Positions 32,926 through 42,127 of a DNA stretch of 64,000 nucleotides are shown piece after piece (positions within the stretch are counted from its first letter, which is position 1; each line of letters begins with the position of its first letter). Source of the stretch: CAIQPV01 sp963719855 (GTDB taxonomy: Bacteria > Pseudomonadota > Gammaproteobacteria > Burkholderiales > Gallionellaceae); contig CAVRDK010000008.1 in NCBI GenBank assembly GCA_963719855.1, positions 124,001 to 188,000 on the forward strand. The letters run 5' to 3'. A program made the translations under genes and the position numbers. The notes beneath the pieces are model-generated. The model was not told where the DNA came from. It worked only from the letters and a program-made list of their open reading frames with translations, and made no database searches.

Positions 32926-34047
32926 TTAATTCTTGGGGAAGGTGGCATCAATGCGGGTACCTTTTCCCGGCACGCTGGCCATCTCGAATTGCCCACCGAA
33001 CATCTTGACCCTTTCCCGCATGCCGAGCAACCCGAAGGTCTTCCTGTCGGTGGGAGGCGCCAGTCCGCACCCGTCATCCTGCACCGTCAAATGAATCGCA
33101 TCGACATCATCCAGAATTTCCACCTCCACGCGACGGGCGGAGGCATGGCGCGCGACATTGGTCAGCGCCTCCTGAGTCAGGCGGAATATCGCCGTTGCCA
33201 TACTATCGCTGATCTCAAACTCTTCCCGGTTCATGGTGAGCACGCAGGGAATACCCGAGTGTTCGGTAAATTTCTCCGTGTGATTTTCTATGGCAGCTGC
33301 CAGCCCAAGGTCGTCCAGCATGCCCGGCCGCAAATCCTCTGAAATGCGGCGTACAGCGTCCAGCGTCCTCACCACCAGCAGGTGCGCAGAAGTCAGCTTT
33401 TCGGCAATGCGAGGAGCGTCGCCGTCGTACTTGCTTACCAGCCAGGCTAAGTCGATGCGCAGGGCGGTCAGCGCCTGCCCCAGTTCGTCGTGGATTTCGC
33501 GCGCGATGCGGGTGCGCTCCTCTTCGCGCACCGTTTGCAGGAAGCCGGCAAGCTCCTGCAACTGTTGCCATGATTCCTGCAGCGCCCTTTCCGACTGCTC
33601 ATAGTCCGCAGTACGTTCCCGTACCCGCTGTTCCAGTCCAGTTTGCAGCCGCCGCAATTCGATATGGGTACGCACGCGCGCCAGCACCTCGTCGGAATGA
33701 TATGGCTTAGCGATGAAATCTACCGCGCCCAACTTGAACCCATGGACCTTGTCCTCCGTTTCGTGCAGGGCGGAAAGGAAAATCACAGGGACATCGCGTG
33801 TACGAGGGTCGGCCTTGAGCAGGCGGCAAACTTCATAGCCATTGATGCCAGGCATGCGAATGTCCAGCAGTACCAATTCCGGCGGGCGCTCTTTTGCCGA
33901 GAACAGAGCCATCTCGCCATCCTGTGCCTGACGAACGGAATAGCCGACCTGCGTCAGCAAATCGGAGAGCAGTTGCAGGGAAGCCGGCGTGTCCTCGACA
34001 ATCAGCACTTCGCCTAGACAATCAGGATTTTGCTCATTCAAATTCAT
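32926..34047 (-). CDS. Receiver-histidine kinase hybrid of the NarX/HisKA_3 type
   Basis: The 373-residue soluble protein starts with a receiver domain (Asp 62, LVLLDIRMPG), then a coiled coil (about 125-165), a HisKA_3 dimer with His 186 (REIHDELGQAL), and a HATPase domain with DDGCGLAPP and GLLGMRERV. It has no membrane segment, so it takes its signal from another kinase, most likely the hybrid sensor encoded seven bases upstream. I chose the start at 34047. Earlier in-frame codons overlap the upstream gene and add no domain. Confidence 0.9.
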   Translation of the reverse strand: MNLNEQNPDCLGEVLIVEDTPASLQLLSDLLTQVGYSVRQAQDGEMALFSAKERPPELVLLDIRMPGINGYEVCRLLKADPRTRDVPVIFLSALHETEDKVHGFKLGAVDFIAKPYHSDEVLARVRTHIELRRLQTGLEQRVRERTADYEQSERALQESWQQLQELAGFLQTVREEERTRIAREIHDELGQALTALRIDLAWLVSKYDGDAPRIAEKLTSAHLLVVRTLDAVRRISEDLRPGMLDDLGLAAAIENHTEKFTEHSGIPCVLTMNREEFEISDSMATAIFRLTQEALTNVARHASARRVEVEILDDVDAIHLTVQDDGCGLAPPTDRKTFGLLGMRERVKMFGGQFEMASVPGKGTRIDATFPKN

Positions 34048-34054
34048 AAGTGCA

Positions 34055-36652
34055 TTATATGCCTGCGATACCGAGCAACTGCCAGAATTGGCGATATTGC
34101 TTATTCTCTGCCAGGCCAAGAAGCCGTGTGGCCAGCTCTGGATTTTCAACTCTAATTTGATCCAACTCCGCAGCGATCTTGGCTGGGTTGAGTTCACGCA
34201 CTGCTTCGATAAGCCTTGCGCGTGCTTCCACAGAAAGGCATTCGAGGTCGGACGCAATCAGTTCTGCATCTTTCTGCCCTTCCTTGTGCGGCGCATCGAT
34301 TTCACGCACGAAATGCACGCCGAGTTGTTTTTCCAGCACTGCATAAAGCTCCTCTTTCTTGACCGGTTTGCGCATAAAGTCGTCTGCTCCCGCATTAAGC
34401 GCCTCTTGGCGGTTTTCCTCGAAGGCGTAGGCAGAGAGGATCACGACCTTGGGCTGGAAGGTGTTTTCCCGGGAGCGAATCCGACGCATCGCTTCCAGCC
34501 CATCCATTCGCGGCATGCGCCAGTCCATGAGGATCAGTTCGGGCTGAAACGAGTCGACCCTTTCCTCAACTAGGGTGCCGTCCTCGGCCTCCGCTATTTC
34601 AAAGCCGTAGGGTTCCAGCAAGTCACGTAACAGGAGGCGCGCTTCAGCGTTATCATCCACGATCAGGATGCGCTTGCCACGATCGACGGCTGCAAGATCG
34701 ACGACGCGGCCTTGAGTGCCTTCATGTGCTACGGGGGTGTCACAGGTTTGTACCATCAGCGTAAACATGAAAGAGGAACCTTGCCCGGGAGTGGACTCGA
34801 CTGTCAGTTTGCTGCCCATCATTTGCAGATATTGCCGGCTGATGGTCAGCCCCAACCCGGTGCCGGCCTCATTGGCTAAGGGGGTGCCAGCCTGCTCGAA
34901 GGGTTCGAAGATGCGGCGCATATCTTCCGGAGCGATGCCTATGCCGGTATCGCTCACGGTGAATTCAAGGCGGGCTTTATTTTTTCCCTCAGCTTGAGTT
35001 ATTACCCTGAGAATGACACCTCCGTGCCGAGTGAACTTGACAGCGTTCGACAACAGGTTGAGCAACACCTGACGTAGCTTGACAGTGTCCAGCAAGGCTC
35101 CAGACGGCAAATCAGACGCTTCAAGTGTAAGCGTCAGGTCGGCCTGCTGGGCGCGTTCCCGCATCATGTCGGCGATTTCATGCACTAGTTCGGTGGGGCT
35201 GGCTTCTTCTTCCATTAGCCGCATCTTGCCCGATTCGATCTTGGAAAGTTCCAGTACGTCGTTGATCAGGGTGAGCAAATGATTGCCTGATCGCTTGATA
35301 AATTCCACGTTACGGCGCTGCTTTTCGGATAGCGCCGGATCCTTGTCCATCAATTGCGAGAAACCGATTACTGCATTCAATGGTGTACGCAGTTCATGGC
35401 TCATATTGGCGAGGAAGATCGATTTGGAGCGGTTAGCGGCTTCGGCCTGGTCACGTGCCACGGTCAATTCCTCAGTGCGTTGTCGCACCAGGTCCTCCAG
35501 ATGTTCCCGGTATTTTTGCAATTCTTCCTCGGCATGCTTGCGCTCGGTGCTGTCGGAAAAAATGGAGATAAAACGACGAATCCGCCCGTCTTGTCCACGC
35601 AAGGCCCGGATCGAAATTTCCTCAGGGAATACTTCGCCTGATTTGCGGCGGTTCCATAATTCGCCTCTCCAGTGCCCAACGGTTTTCAATTGATCCCATA
35701 GATTGCTGTACACGGTTTTGTCATGCCATCCAGACTTGAGGATACGCGGGTTCTTGCCGATCACTTCGTCCCGGGTAAATCCGTAAATGGTGCAGAATGC
35801 ATCGTTGACCCACAGGATGGTGCCATCGGCATCGGTGATGATAGCTCCCTCTGACATGACGGAAAAGGCCAACTCGTTTTCGCGCCGTTCCTCGCTCTGT
35901 TGCTCATGCTCCATGGCACGGCGGCGGGCGAAAAGACTAAAAATCGAGATAGTGACCAACCCGAGGATCCAAATGCCGAAATGCCAATATTGAATGGAAC
36001 GCCATGTCGGTTCCTGAGCTGTCCGGTAGGTATTTAGGTCAATCGAGATCACGGCCCCTCCGCGCAACCCACCCACGGGAATCAAGGTATCGCGATGACA
36101 TTCCAGACACTCCTTTTCCATGCGCATCGGAATCATGACACGCATCAGGCCATGATTGCCTTTTTTGGAAAAAGACTCGGTGGCAATTTTTGCGCCGCCT
36201 TCCAGCGACTTAAGCGCTTTTGCCTCCCAATCATCCGGGGCGTTATTACTGTTGCGCAATTGTTGCGAGGTGAGCCTTTCCGTGATGCCGTATTCCTTCT
36301 TGCTGACTTCCTGAACGGCTTCCAGGATATGGATGGGCGTGAGAGAGACGAGTTCGAACGGTGCTCCGTTCATCTTCTCCCCGGACAGGTGCTCCTGCTC
36401 CTCGATGGTTTCAATCTGAGGCACCCGACTGGCGTTGATGAAAACCCCGCCAACGCTGGCGGCCCACTTGCGAATCGCCATGTCCTTCTTGAGATTGGTG
36501 ACCGCGTCGATTCTTGCCATCGACTCCGCCGTGCGATCCAGTTGGCCGCGCTGGGACCAGAGGGAAACGACCACCACCAGCGTCCAGATGATGGAGGCAA
36601 GAATCGCAGTTACGCGATTGCCCAATAAGTGGTTCTTCCTTTCTGTTTTCAC
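34055..36652 (-). CDS. Hybrid sensor kinase with a CxxCH-bearing periplasmic sensor (DUF3365-like)
   Basis: The 865-residue inner-membrane kinase has one helix at about residues 14-32, a periplasmic domain with haem-c motif CLECH (Cys 182, Cys 185, His 186), a second helix (222-242), PAS (about 260-370), HisKA with His 419 (MSHELRTPLN), HATPase, and a receiver with Asp 710 (LILMDWRMPRMDG). The haem motif in a DUF3365/Tll0287-like sensor suggests sensing of redox state, NO or oxygen. The start is GTG 36652 after AAGGA. Earlier codons are not supported. It heads a three-gene phosphorelay with the two genes downstream. Confidence 0.9.
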   Translation of the reverse strand: MKTERKNHLLGNRVTAILASIIWTLVVVVSLWSQRGQLDRTAESMARIDAVTNLKKDMAIRKWAASVGGVFINASRVPQIETIEEQEHLSGEKMNGAPFELVSLTPIHILEAVQEVSKKEYGITERLTSQQLRNSNNAPDDWEAKALKSLEGGAKIATESFSKKGNHGLMRVMIPMRMEKECLECHRDTLIPVGGLRGGAVISIDLNTYRTAQEPTWRSIQYWHFGIWILGLVTISIFSLFARRRAMEHEQQSEERRENELAFSVMSEGAIITDADGTILWVNDAFCTIYGFTRDEVIGKNPRILKSGWHDKTVYSNLWDQLKTVGHWRGELWNRRKSGEVFPEEISIRALRGQDGRIRRFISIFSDSTERKHAEEELQKYREHLEDLVRQRTEELTVARDQAEAANRSKSIFLANMSHELRTPLNAVIGFSQLMDKDPALSEKQRRNVEFIKRSGNHLLTLINDVLELSKIESGKMRLMEEEASPTELVHEIADMMRERAQQADLTLTLEASDLPSGALLDTVKLRQVLLNLLSNAVKFTRHGGVILRVITQAEGKNKARLEFTVSDTGIGIAPEDMRRIFEPFEQAGTPLANEAGTGLGLTISRQYLQMMGSKLTVESTPGQGSSFMFTLMVQTCDTPVAHEGTQGRVVDLAAVDRGKRILIVDDNAEARLLLRDLLEPYGFEIAEAEDGTLVEERVDSFQPELILMDWRMPRMDGLEAMRRIRSRENTFQPKVVILSAYAFEENRQEALNAGADDFMRKPVKKEELYAVLEKQLGVHFVREIDAPHKEGQKDAELIASDLECLSVEARARLIEAVRELNPAKIAAELDQIRVENPELATRLLGLAENKQYRQFWQLLGIAGI

Positions 36653-36816
36653 GGTCAAGCTTCCTTGAGTCCGGCAACTGCCGGGCAGTTGCCGCAATGA
36701 AGAAATGCAAGGCCCCCAAGCGGACAGCAGGACGCCGCTTCTCGGTTTGCTTGTGGCTGCTTGATGCGATGAGAGACCAAAGCAACTTTTGCACGATTGG
36801 CGATCATATTGACTGA

Positions 36817-37416
36817 CTACTGGCGGCGCGCCTCCATCAGCAACCGAATCCGCTCTGCCACTTCCTCGAACGGCGTGTCATAAGCAAACTTGGCAAGGAA
36901 TTGGCCGTCCGGTCCCAACAGGTACATCCCGACCGAGTGATCCACAGAATACCTGTCTGGTGCGGCACCTGGATCCAGGTGCTTCTCGTACTGCACCTTG
37001 AAATGAACCGCCGCGCTACGCACCAACTCTGGAGAGCCGGTGAGCCCGATGATACGTGGGTGGAAGAACGCGGTATAACGATGCAGCACTTCGGGGGTAT
37101 CCCGCTCCGGGTCCACCGTGATGAACAGCGGTTGCAGTCGATCTGCCTGTTTGCCCAACTTTCCCATGATTAGCGACATTTCAGACAGTGTGGTCGGACA
37201 AATATCCGGGCAGAAGGTGTAACCAAAGGTGATGAGTTGATAACTGCCGGGGAAATCCTGGTCGGAAATAGCCCGCCCATGATAATCCATGAGAAGGTAA
37301 CGCGGGACGATCCCTGCCTCCGGCTGCTCTTCCCCGCCCGGCAGAGGCGCTTCGGCCCAGGAGGGACTTACGCAAGTCAGCACAGTGGCGAGAACGGCAA
37401 GCAACAACTTATTCAT
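36817..37416 (-). CDS. SCO1/SenC-like copper chaperone
   Basis: The 199-residue exported protein has a signal peptide (to about residue 22) and a thioredoxin-like SCO domain with copper motif CPDIC in FGYTFCPDICPTTLSEM and the distal histidine in YSVDHSVGMYLL. SCO proteins deliver copper to CuA sites, chiefly of cytochrome oxidase. N2O reductase also has a CuA site, so a link with nosZ is imaginable. I chose the start at 37416, eight bases after the stop of the small gene upstream, its operon partner. Confidence 0.9.
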   Translation of the reverse strand: MNKLLLAVLATVLTCVSPSWAEAPLPGGEEQPEAGIVPRYLLMDYHGRAISDQDFPGSYQLITFGYTFCPDICPTTLSEMSLIMGKLGKQADRLQPLFITVDPERDTPEVLHRYTAFFHPRIIGLTGSPELVRSAAVHFKVQYEKHLDPGAAPDRYSVDHSVGMYLLGPDGQFLAKFAYDTPFEEVAERIRLLMEARRQ

Positions 37417-37424
37417 GCTGTGAT

Positions 37425-37778
37425 TTACTGGGGTACGACGACGGGGAAGGCCACCTGCAATCGCTTTGCCACCTCCTCCACCTGGCCCGCAAGTGCCGAA
37501 CCGTCCTGGCAAGTGGACTGATCCTCCTTGGCCTGTACAAGGTATGCCTCGTTGGTGGCTTTTTCGAAAGCATCTCCGTAGCGACGTGATTTAGGAGCGA
37601 GCTTGATGATTAGCGCTTTGATCCTGGCAACGGCTTCTGTTTGTGAGCAGGCCAGTGCCTGGCCGTTGAGTCGCCCTAGTTCCATAATCTCCGTCAGTCC
37701 CAAATCGGCGGAAGAATCGGCGGCACCAGCGGGAAGCGCAAGGCTCAGGAGGCACAACAGAACGGCAGAATGCTTCAT
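37425..37778 (-). CDS. Small exported protein of unknown function
   Basis: The 117-residue protein has a signal peptide (to about residue 20) and an alpha-helical body with two cysteines (ALACSQTEA and DQSTCQDGS). No family recognised with confidence. It is cotranscribed with the SCO1-like gene and might be a copper or redox partner. The start at 37778 begins the signal peptide. Confidence 0.75.
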   Translation of the reverse strand: MKHSAVLLCLLSLALPAGAADSSADLGLTEIMELGRLNGQALACSQTEAVARIKALIIKLAPKSRRYGDAFEKATNEAYLVQAKEDQSTCQDGSALAGQVEEVAKRLQVAFPVVVPQ

Positions 37779-37848
37779 ATAAATTTTTCCTTTGATAGTG
37801 CCGAAAATAATGCTGAAAATGCGAGACGTTGTCATATATTCATATACC

Positions 37849-37862
37849 CTGATGTAAATCAA
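37849..37862 (+). promoter_or_regulatory. Near-consensus FNR-type box
   Basis: CTGATgtaaATCAA differs from the consensus by one base. On the plus strand TAAGAT (37885-37890) lies at class II spacing, predicting a start near 37897 for the gene at 37932. The opposite direction lacks a good -10. Confidence 0.55.
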
Positions 37863-37931
37863 GTCGTGGCGTAACGGCACCTGCTAAGATGTCGCCAAGT
37901 TTAATCTAAAACATATTCAAGAGGTGAATTG

Positions 37932-38342
37932 ATGAACAAATGGACTCTTCTGAGTATGGCAGTCGGGGCGCTGTTCGGTTGCCAAGCCTCGGCGGCTGAG
38001 TGGGTGCCGATCAAGTGGAATGGTGACACCGTGCGCGATATCGACATGTCCAGCATTAAGAGAAATGGCTCGCTGGTGACGTTTGTAGCGCGCCATACCT
38101 TCGCTGATAGCAAAGAATACATAGTGGGGCGGAGCGAGGCTAAATACCTCCTGATTGCCTCTCGCGCCAATTGCGGTTCTCGCACCTTGGCCCAACTCGC
38201 CACCGAGGCTTATAACGAAAAAATGGTGCTGATCAGCAAGCAGCAGATTCAACTGCCCGAAGATAGCCCTGTAACACGGGATAGTATTGACGAGAGCGAA
38301 CTGAATTTTATTTGCGCAAATGGCGGCAAAAAGGCGAAATGA
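37932..38342 (+). CDS. Surface-adhesin-E-like exported protein
   Basis: The 136-residue protein has a signal peptide (to about residue 21) and the pattern DTVRDIDMSSIKRNGSLVTFVAR followed by KYLLIASRANCGSRTLAQL, typical of small CNP1/surface-adhesin E-like proteins, a domain of uncertain role. The start at 37932 has GAGGTGAATTG before it. It has an FNR-type box ahead (37849-37862) and another facing it behind (38456-38469). Confidence 0.7.
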   Translation: MNKWTLLSMAVGALFGCQASAAEWVPIKWNGDTVRDIDMSSIKRNGSLVTFVARHTFADSKEYIVGRSEAKYLLIASRANCGSRTLAQLATEAYNEKMVLISKQQIQLPEDSPVTRDSIDESELNFICANGGKKAK

Positions 38343-38455
38343 AGTCAGTTGGCGATAGTCGGGGCTGACGTATTTAAGCAATGAGCTGTTTTCCATAGAA
38401 CTGCGCCTGTTTCGTGGCTGAATTGGCAGGATATAGAATAGTGCCAGCACGCTCC

Positions 38456-38469
38456 TTGACGTAAATCAA
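38456..38469 (-). promoter_or_regulatory. FNR-type box with no obvious sense target
   Basis: TTGACgtaaATCAA is a full FNR-class site. On the minus strand TATCCT (38433-38428) sits at class II spacing, predicting a start near 38421 that runs antisense to the gene at 37932-38342. No coding gene is found immediately downstream. Confidence 0.55.
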
Positions 38470-38647
38470 GCGCCCCTCAGCCACAAACATGACTCGCCCC
38501 ATCAGCGGCGAAAGTAGAGCGTAGAAATCGGCCTTTAGCTGCAATTGTTAAAATCCGTATCGTTTGAATCAATGCTTCGCAGAACCTGTGCATGCCTGTA
38601 CCTTCTGGCCGCATTTTGGCAAGGTATTGCTACGCTTCATGTATCAA
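38470..38647. other. Short gap before the FmdE gene
   Basis: No gene, repeat or terminator is recognised between the FNR box and the end of the FmdE-domain gene. Confidence 0.4.
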
Positions 38648-39256
38648 TCAAACCGGAATGACAAGAAAGATCTCAGGATCATCGCCATGATCAAGCAAAA
38701 TGCTACGCACTCGTGCTTGCCAAAGCTGCCGGAATTCGGCTGTTTCCGCTGCTGTTGCGGTATTCGATATACAACTCGCCATTAGCTTGGGCAGACGCGG
38801 TGAAGCCGGAACAAGTTTCAGGTTTGTTGCTACTTGCACGGTCTGATTGGTATCGAGTCGGGTGAAACGCATTTCTACCGGTATTTCAACCGCAAAGAAC
38901 AATCGCTTTCGCCTATCGAAGCGACCACCGATTCCCTTGAAACCATTGTCGGACATGGCACCAGTCAGCATACTCACTACATTTGCAATAACCCCAGTGA
39001 CACCACTTGCACTGTCCTGACCGAACTCCACGCGAATTTCGCCACGCACTGGCATCGCATCCTGATAGAGGGATGCCAGTGCCTTGTAAGTTGACCAATA
39101 GGCCGCAGCGACCGTCGGGCAGGAGTGACCGGCCAAACGTACAGCATCGAAATAACCATATCGCAGAATTCCGTCTTTCGTCGTACCCAGAAATTCTGCC
39201 AATGGGTCGTACAAACTTATCGTTGGCACTACATCAAAGAAATCTGGATGGTTCAT
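38648..39256 (-). CDS. FmdE-domain protein
   Basis: The 202-residue protein contains the FmdE core AGHSCPTVAAAYWSTY and the later QDSASGVTGVIANVVSM. FmdE proteins were named after a formylmethanofuran dehydrogenase operon and are found with molybdenum enzymes. Exact function is unknown. Here no molybdenum enzyme is next to it. It lies about 180 bases downstream of the DUF2249 gene on the same strand. Confidence 0.82.
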   Translation of the reverse strand: MNHPDFFDVVPTISLYDPLAEFLGTTKDGILRYGYFDAVRLAGHSCPTVAAAYWSTYKALASLYQDAMPVRGEIRVEFGQDSASGVTGVIANVVSMLTGAMSDNGFKGIGGRFDRRKRLFFAVEIPVEMRFTRLDTNQTVQVATNLKLVPASPRLPKLMASCISNTATAAETAEFRQLWQARVRSILLDHGDDPEIFLVIPV

Positions 39257-39439
39257 GTTTTAGGTTTTTTGTGTGCCTCTTGATTTGTGGCGAGTTTGTT
39301 TAATCGAACATAAAACTTGCCCAACGTTCTTCAGGATTCGGCAGCAAAGATGATTCCGGCGCTTTGCCGCTCATCACCAAATCAGGCAAACTAAAATTGC
39401 AGCAGCGCATCAGGCAAGTTTGCCATGCCGGAGCATGGT

Positions 39440-39700
39440 TTATTTGCGTGTGAAGTTGATGGCGATTTGTCCAGGCTCGCGTGAGACGTAATTGATTGCG
39501 ATGCCTTCACCGTAATGATGAGTCAATTGGGCAAGCAACGGCAACGGATCGTGGTCGTTGACGAAGGACATCGTTTCCCCTGGATTCAGCGCGTCCAGCG
39601 CCCCAAAAATTGCGGCATGCCGAAAGCGTTTTGCCACACCGCGCGCATCGAACGGGTAGCACAGGTTAAAGGAGATGGTGTTGGAGCAGTCATGTGTCAT
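39440..39700 (-). CDS. DUF2249 small domain protein
   Basis: The 86-residue protein matches DUF2249: RFRHAAIFGALDALNPGETM, then FVNDHDPLPLLAQL and the C-terminal EPGQIAINFTRK. It is a TusA-like/SirA-like fold family often linked to anaerobic respiration and NO or sulphur metabolism. I chose the start at 39700. Sixteen extra codons upstream have no support. Confidence 0.82.
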   Translation of the reverse strand: MTHDCSNTISFNLCYPFDARGVAKRFRHAAIFGALDALNPGETMSFVNDHDPLPLLAQLTHHYGEGIAINYVSREPGQIAINFTRK

Positions 39701-39791
39701 TCTGAGTTCCTTGATTAAAAGTTGTATGCAAAACGTGTTGCAAAACACGCAATCAGTATTAGCGTGTGCAAAGGACTGCTGAGTTTTGGGG

Positions 39792-40065
39792 CTAATCAGG
39801 ACAGCTTATAACGATACTTTCGATCTTATGACGACGAATCACATTATGTAAAGTATCGGATTCTCCACGAGTTAATTCTGATGAATCACACTCTAAAACA
39901 ATTCCTATCTTAGTTCTTTGATATAGGTCAAGAATTGGTCTGACTAAAAATTTTTGTGTTCGTTAAAGTAGTCTGCCAGTGTTTTGAGAGCAACATCTCT
40001 GAGTCTTAGCTTTGGCCTATAAGCGTATACTATGCTTGGATAATTGGGTCATAATTCACCCGCAT
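39792..40065 (-). pseudogene. Hidden 91-codon gene broken by two one-base losses
   Basis: From ATG 40065, with GAGGTG nine bases upstream, the frame reads MRVNYDPIIQ, then shifts at CAAGC (one A missing) to SIVYAYRPKLRLRDVALK, continues to ADYFNEHKNF, and shifts again at the AAAAATTTTT run to LVRPILDLYQRTKIGIVLE, ending IVISCPD. The stop is 39794-39792. Length fits a whole number of codons if two bases are restored. I recognise no family. The breaks may be real or homopolymer errors. Confidence 0.5.
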
Positions 40066-40204
40066 TCTTGGCACCTCGTGCTCAAGTGAGGGTTTTTGAA
40101 TAACCGCTTTCCTGCTACCATCGCGCCCTTGGTAAATTCTGGATCGGAATGACGGTAAATCGGCGATTTGCTATAACCGTTTTCAACGACAATTTTGGTA
40201 TCAA
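40066..40204. other. hisS upstream region
   Basis: No gene seen. The hisS promoter should lie here, but no strong -35/-10 pair stands out. Confidence 0.4.
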
Positions 40205-41479
40205 ATGAGTAATCCCCCATTACAAGCCGTACGCGGCATGAACGATATCCTGCCGGACGAGGCGGAGCTTTGGCTGTGGTTTGAGGATGTGGTGCGCGCG
40301 TGGCTGGAAAGCTACGGCTACCGCAACATCCGCATGCCGCTGCTGGAGCAGACTGCGCTGTTCAAACGCGCTATCGGCGAGGTAACCGACATTGTTGAAA
40401 AAGAAATGTACAGCTTCGAGGACAGCCTCAATGGCGATCAACTCACCTTGCGCCCGGAAGGCACTGCGTCCTGTGTACGTGCGGTATTGCAGCACAACCT
40501 GCTGTACAATGCGCCGCAGCGTTTGTACTACAGCGGGGCGATGTTCCGCCACGAGCGCCCGCAGAAGGGGCGCTACCGCCAGTTTCACCAGATCGGCGTG
40601 GAGGCAATGGGCTTTGCCGGGCCGGACATCGACGCCGAGATGATATTGATGTGCGCGCGGTTGTGGCGCAAGCTGGGTATCCGTGACGTGACGTTACAGA
40701 TCAACTCGCTGGGCGATACGGCGGCGCGGCAACGGCACCGCGAGAAGCTGATTGCGTATTTCGAGCAGTACGGCAGCGATCTGGATGCCGATGCGACGCG
40801 GCGTTTGCACAGCAACCCGCTGCGCATTCTGGATAGCAAGAACCCGGCGATGCAGGAGATCATCGCGGGCGCTCCAAAATTGATGGATGAGCTGGATGAA
40901 GAAGCGCTGAGACATTTCGCGGCGGTGCAGGAAATTTTGCGGCGGCACGATGTTGCGTTCGAGATCAACACGCGTCTGGTGCGCGGGCTGGATTACTATA
41001 ATCGCACCGTGTTCGAGTGGGTCACCACGCGTCTCGGCGCACAAGGCACCCTCTGCGCCGGAGGACGTTTCGACGGCCTGATCGAACAGATCGGCGGCAA
41101 GCCGCAGCCAGCCTGCGGTTTCGCCATGGGCATCGAGCGTCTGCTGGCATTGTTGCAGGAAGACGGCATGGAGAATCCGCCTGCGCCGCTGGATGTGTAT
41201 GTCGTGCATCAGGGCGAGTTGGCGAGTGGCATGGCGAGCGTGGTGGCGGAACAGTTGCGCGATGCGGGGTTGCGCGTGCTGTTGCATTGCGGCGGCGGTA
41301 GCTTCAAGTCGCAGATGAAGAAAGCGGATGGCAGCAATGCGGTATGTGCGGTCATCATCGGCGACGATGAAGCACGCGCGGGATTGGTTACGCTCAAGCC
41401 GCTACGTGGAGGCGAGCAGGTGCAGTTAGAACCCGGCGAGTTGCCGGGAAAAATTGGTGAATTGGTTAAACTTGGTTAG
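40205..41479 (+). CDS. hisS: Histidyl-tRNA synthetase
   Basis: The 424-residue class II synthetase has motif 2 [19 protein letters not shown], histidine motif [13 protein letters not shown] and motif 3 [13 protein letters not shown], with a C-terminal anticodon-binding domain. It charges tRNA-His. It begins the conserved run hisS-yfgM-bamB-der. The normal length and intact motifs indicate an active gene. Confidence 0.98.
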   Translation: MSNPPLQAVRGMNDILPDEAELWLWFEDVVRAWLESYGYRNIRMPLLEQTALFKRAIGEVTDIVEKEMYSFEDSLNGDQLTLRPEGTASCVRAVLQHNLLYNAPQRLYYSGAMFRHERPQKGRYRQFHQIGVEAMGFAGPDIDAEMILMCARLWRKLGIRDVTLQINSLGDTAARQRHREKLIAYFEQYGSDLDADATRRLHSNPLRILDSKNPAMQEIIAGAPKLMDELDEEALRHFAAVQEILRRHDVAFEINTRLVRGLDYYNRTVFEWVTTRLGAQGTLCAGGRFDGLIEQIGGKPQPACGFAMGIERLLALLQEDGMENPPAPLDVYVVHQGELASGMASVVAEQLRDAGLRVLLHCGGGSFKSQMKKADGSNAVCAVIIGDDEARAGLVTLKPLRGGEQVQLEPGELPGKIGELVKLG

Positions 41480-41488
41480 GAATAGAAA

Positions 41489-42127
41489 ATGGCGACACTG
41501 GATTTGCAGGAACAGGAACAGGTAGATGCATTCAAGCACTGGTGGAAAGATAACGGCAAGGGCGTGATCCTGGCGCTGGCATTGGTGTTGGGCGGTTTCG
41601 CCGCGATGAAGGGCTGGCACTCCTACAAGGACAAGCAGGCGAGCCAAGCTGCGGCGTTGTTCGCCGAACTGAACAAGCAGGTCAACAGCAACGATCCCAA
41701 GCGCATCAATGATGCGGCTGCGGCAGTGATCGACCAATACGGTTCCAGCGCTTATGCGCCGCGCGCCGCGCTGCTGGCGGCACAGCCCAACATTCAGGCC
41801 AAAGATGCCGCGCACGCCAAGACGCAGTTGCAATGGGTGATCGACCACGCCAGCGAGGCCACGTTGAAGGATGTGGCACGCCTCAAGCTGGCCAGCTTGT
41901 TGCTGGACGAGAAGAGTTATCCCGAAGCGCTGGCTCTGCTTGACGCAACACATCCCGACTCTTTTGCCGGTTTGTACGCCGACCTCAAGGGCGATGTGCT
42001 GAATGCACAGGGCAAGGCCGAAGAAGCGCGCACCGCTTACCAGCAGGCATTTGAAAAGACCGATGCCAAGAGTCCTTACCGCAACCTGATCCAGATGAAG
42101 CTGGATGCGCTCGGAGGCGCAAAATGA
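41489..42127 (+). CDS. yfgM: YfgM-like ancillary SecYEG/envelope protein
   Basis: The 212-residue protein has an N-terminal anchor (about residues 20-37, GKGVILALALVLGGFAAM) and a tetratricopeptide-like periplasmic domain. It has the YfgM/UPF0070 layout and conserved position between hisS and bamB. Relatives link the translocon with periplasmic chaperones. Its stop overlaps bamB as ATGA. Confidence 0.93.
   Translation: MATLDLQEQEQVDAFKHWWKDNGKGVILALALVLGGFAAMKGWHSYKDKQASQAAALFAELNKQVNSNDPKRINDAAAAVIDQYGSSAYAPRAALLAAQPNIQAKDAAHAKTQLQWVIDHASEATLKDVARLKLASLLLDEKSYPEALALLDATHPDSFAGLYADLKGDVLNAQGKAEEARTAYQQAFEKTDAKSPYRNLIQMKLDALGGAK

Noticed and set aside
37917..38450. 177-codon minus-strand frame
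   Set aside because: It is antisense to the signal-peptide-bearing gene at 37932-38342 and has no domain. Its apparent promoter box is discussed separately as a possible antisense RNA.
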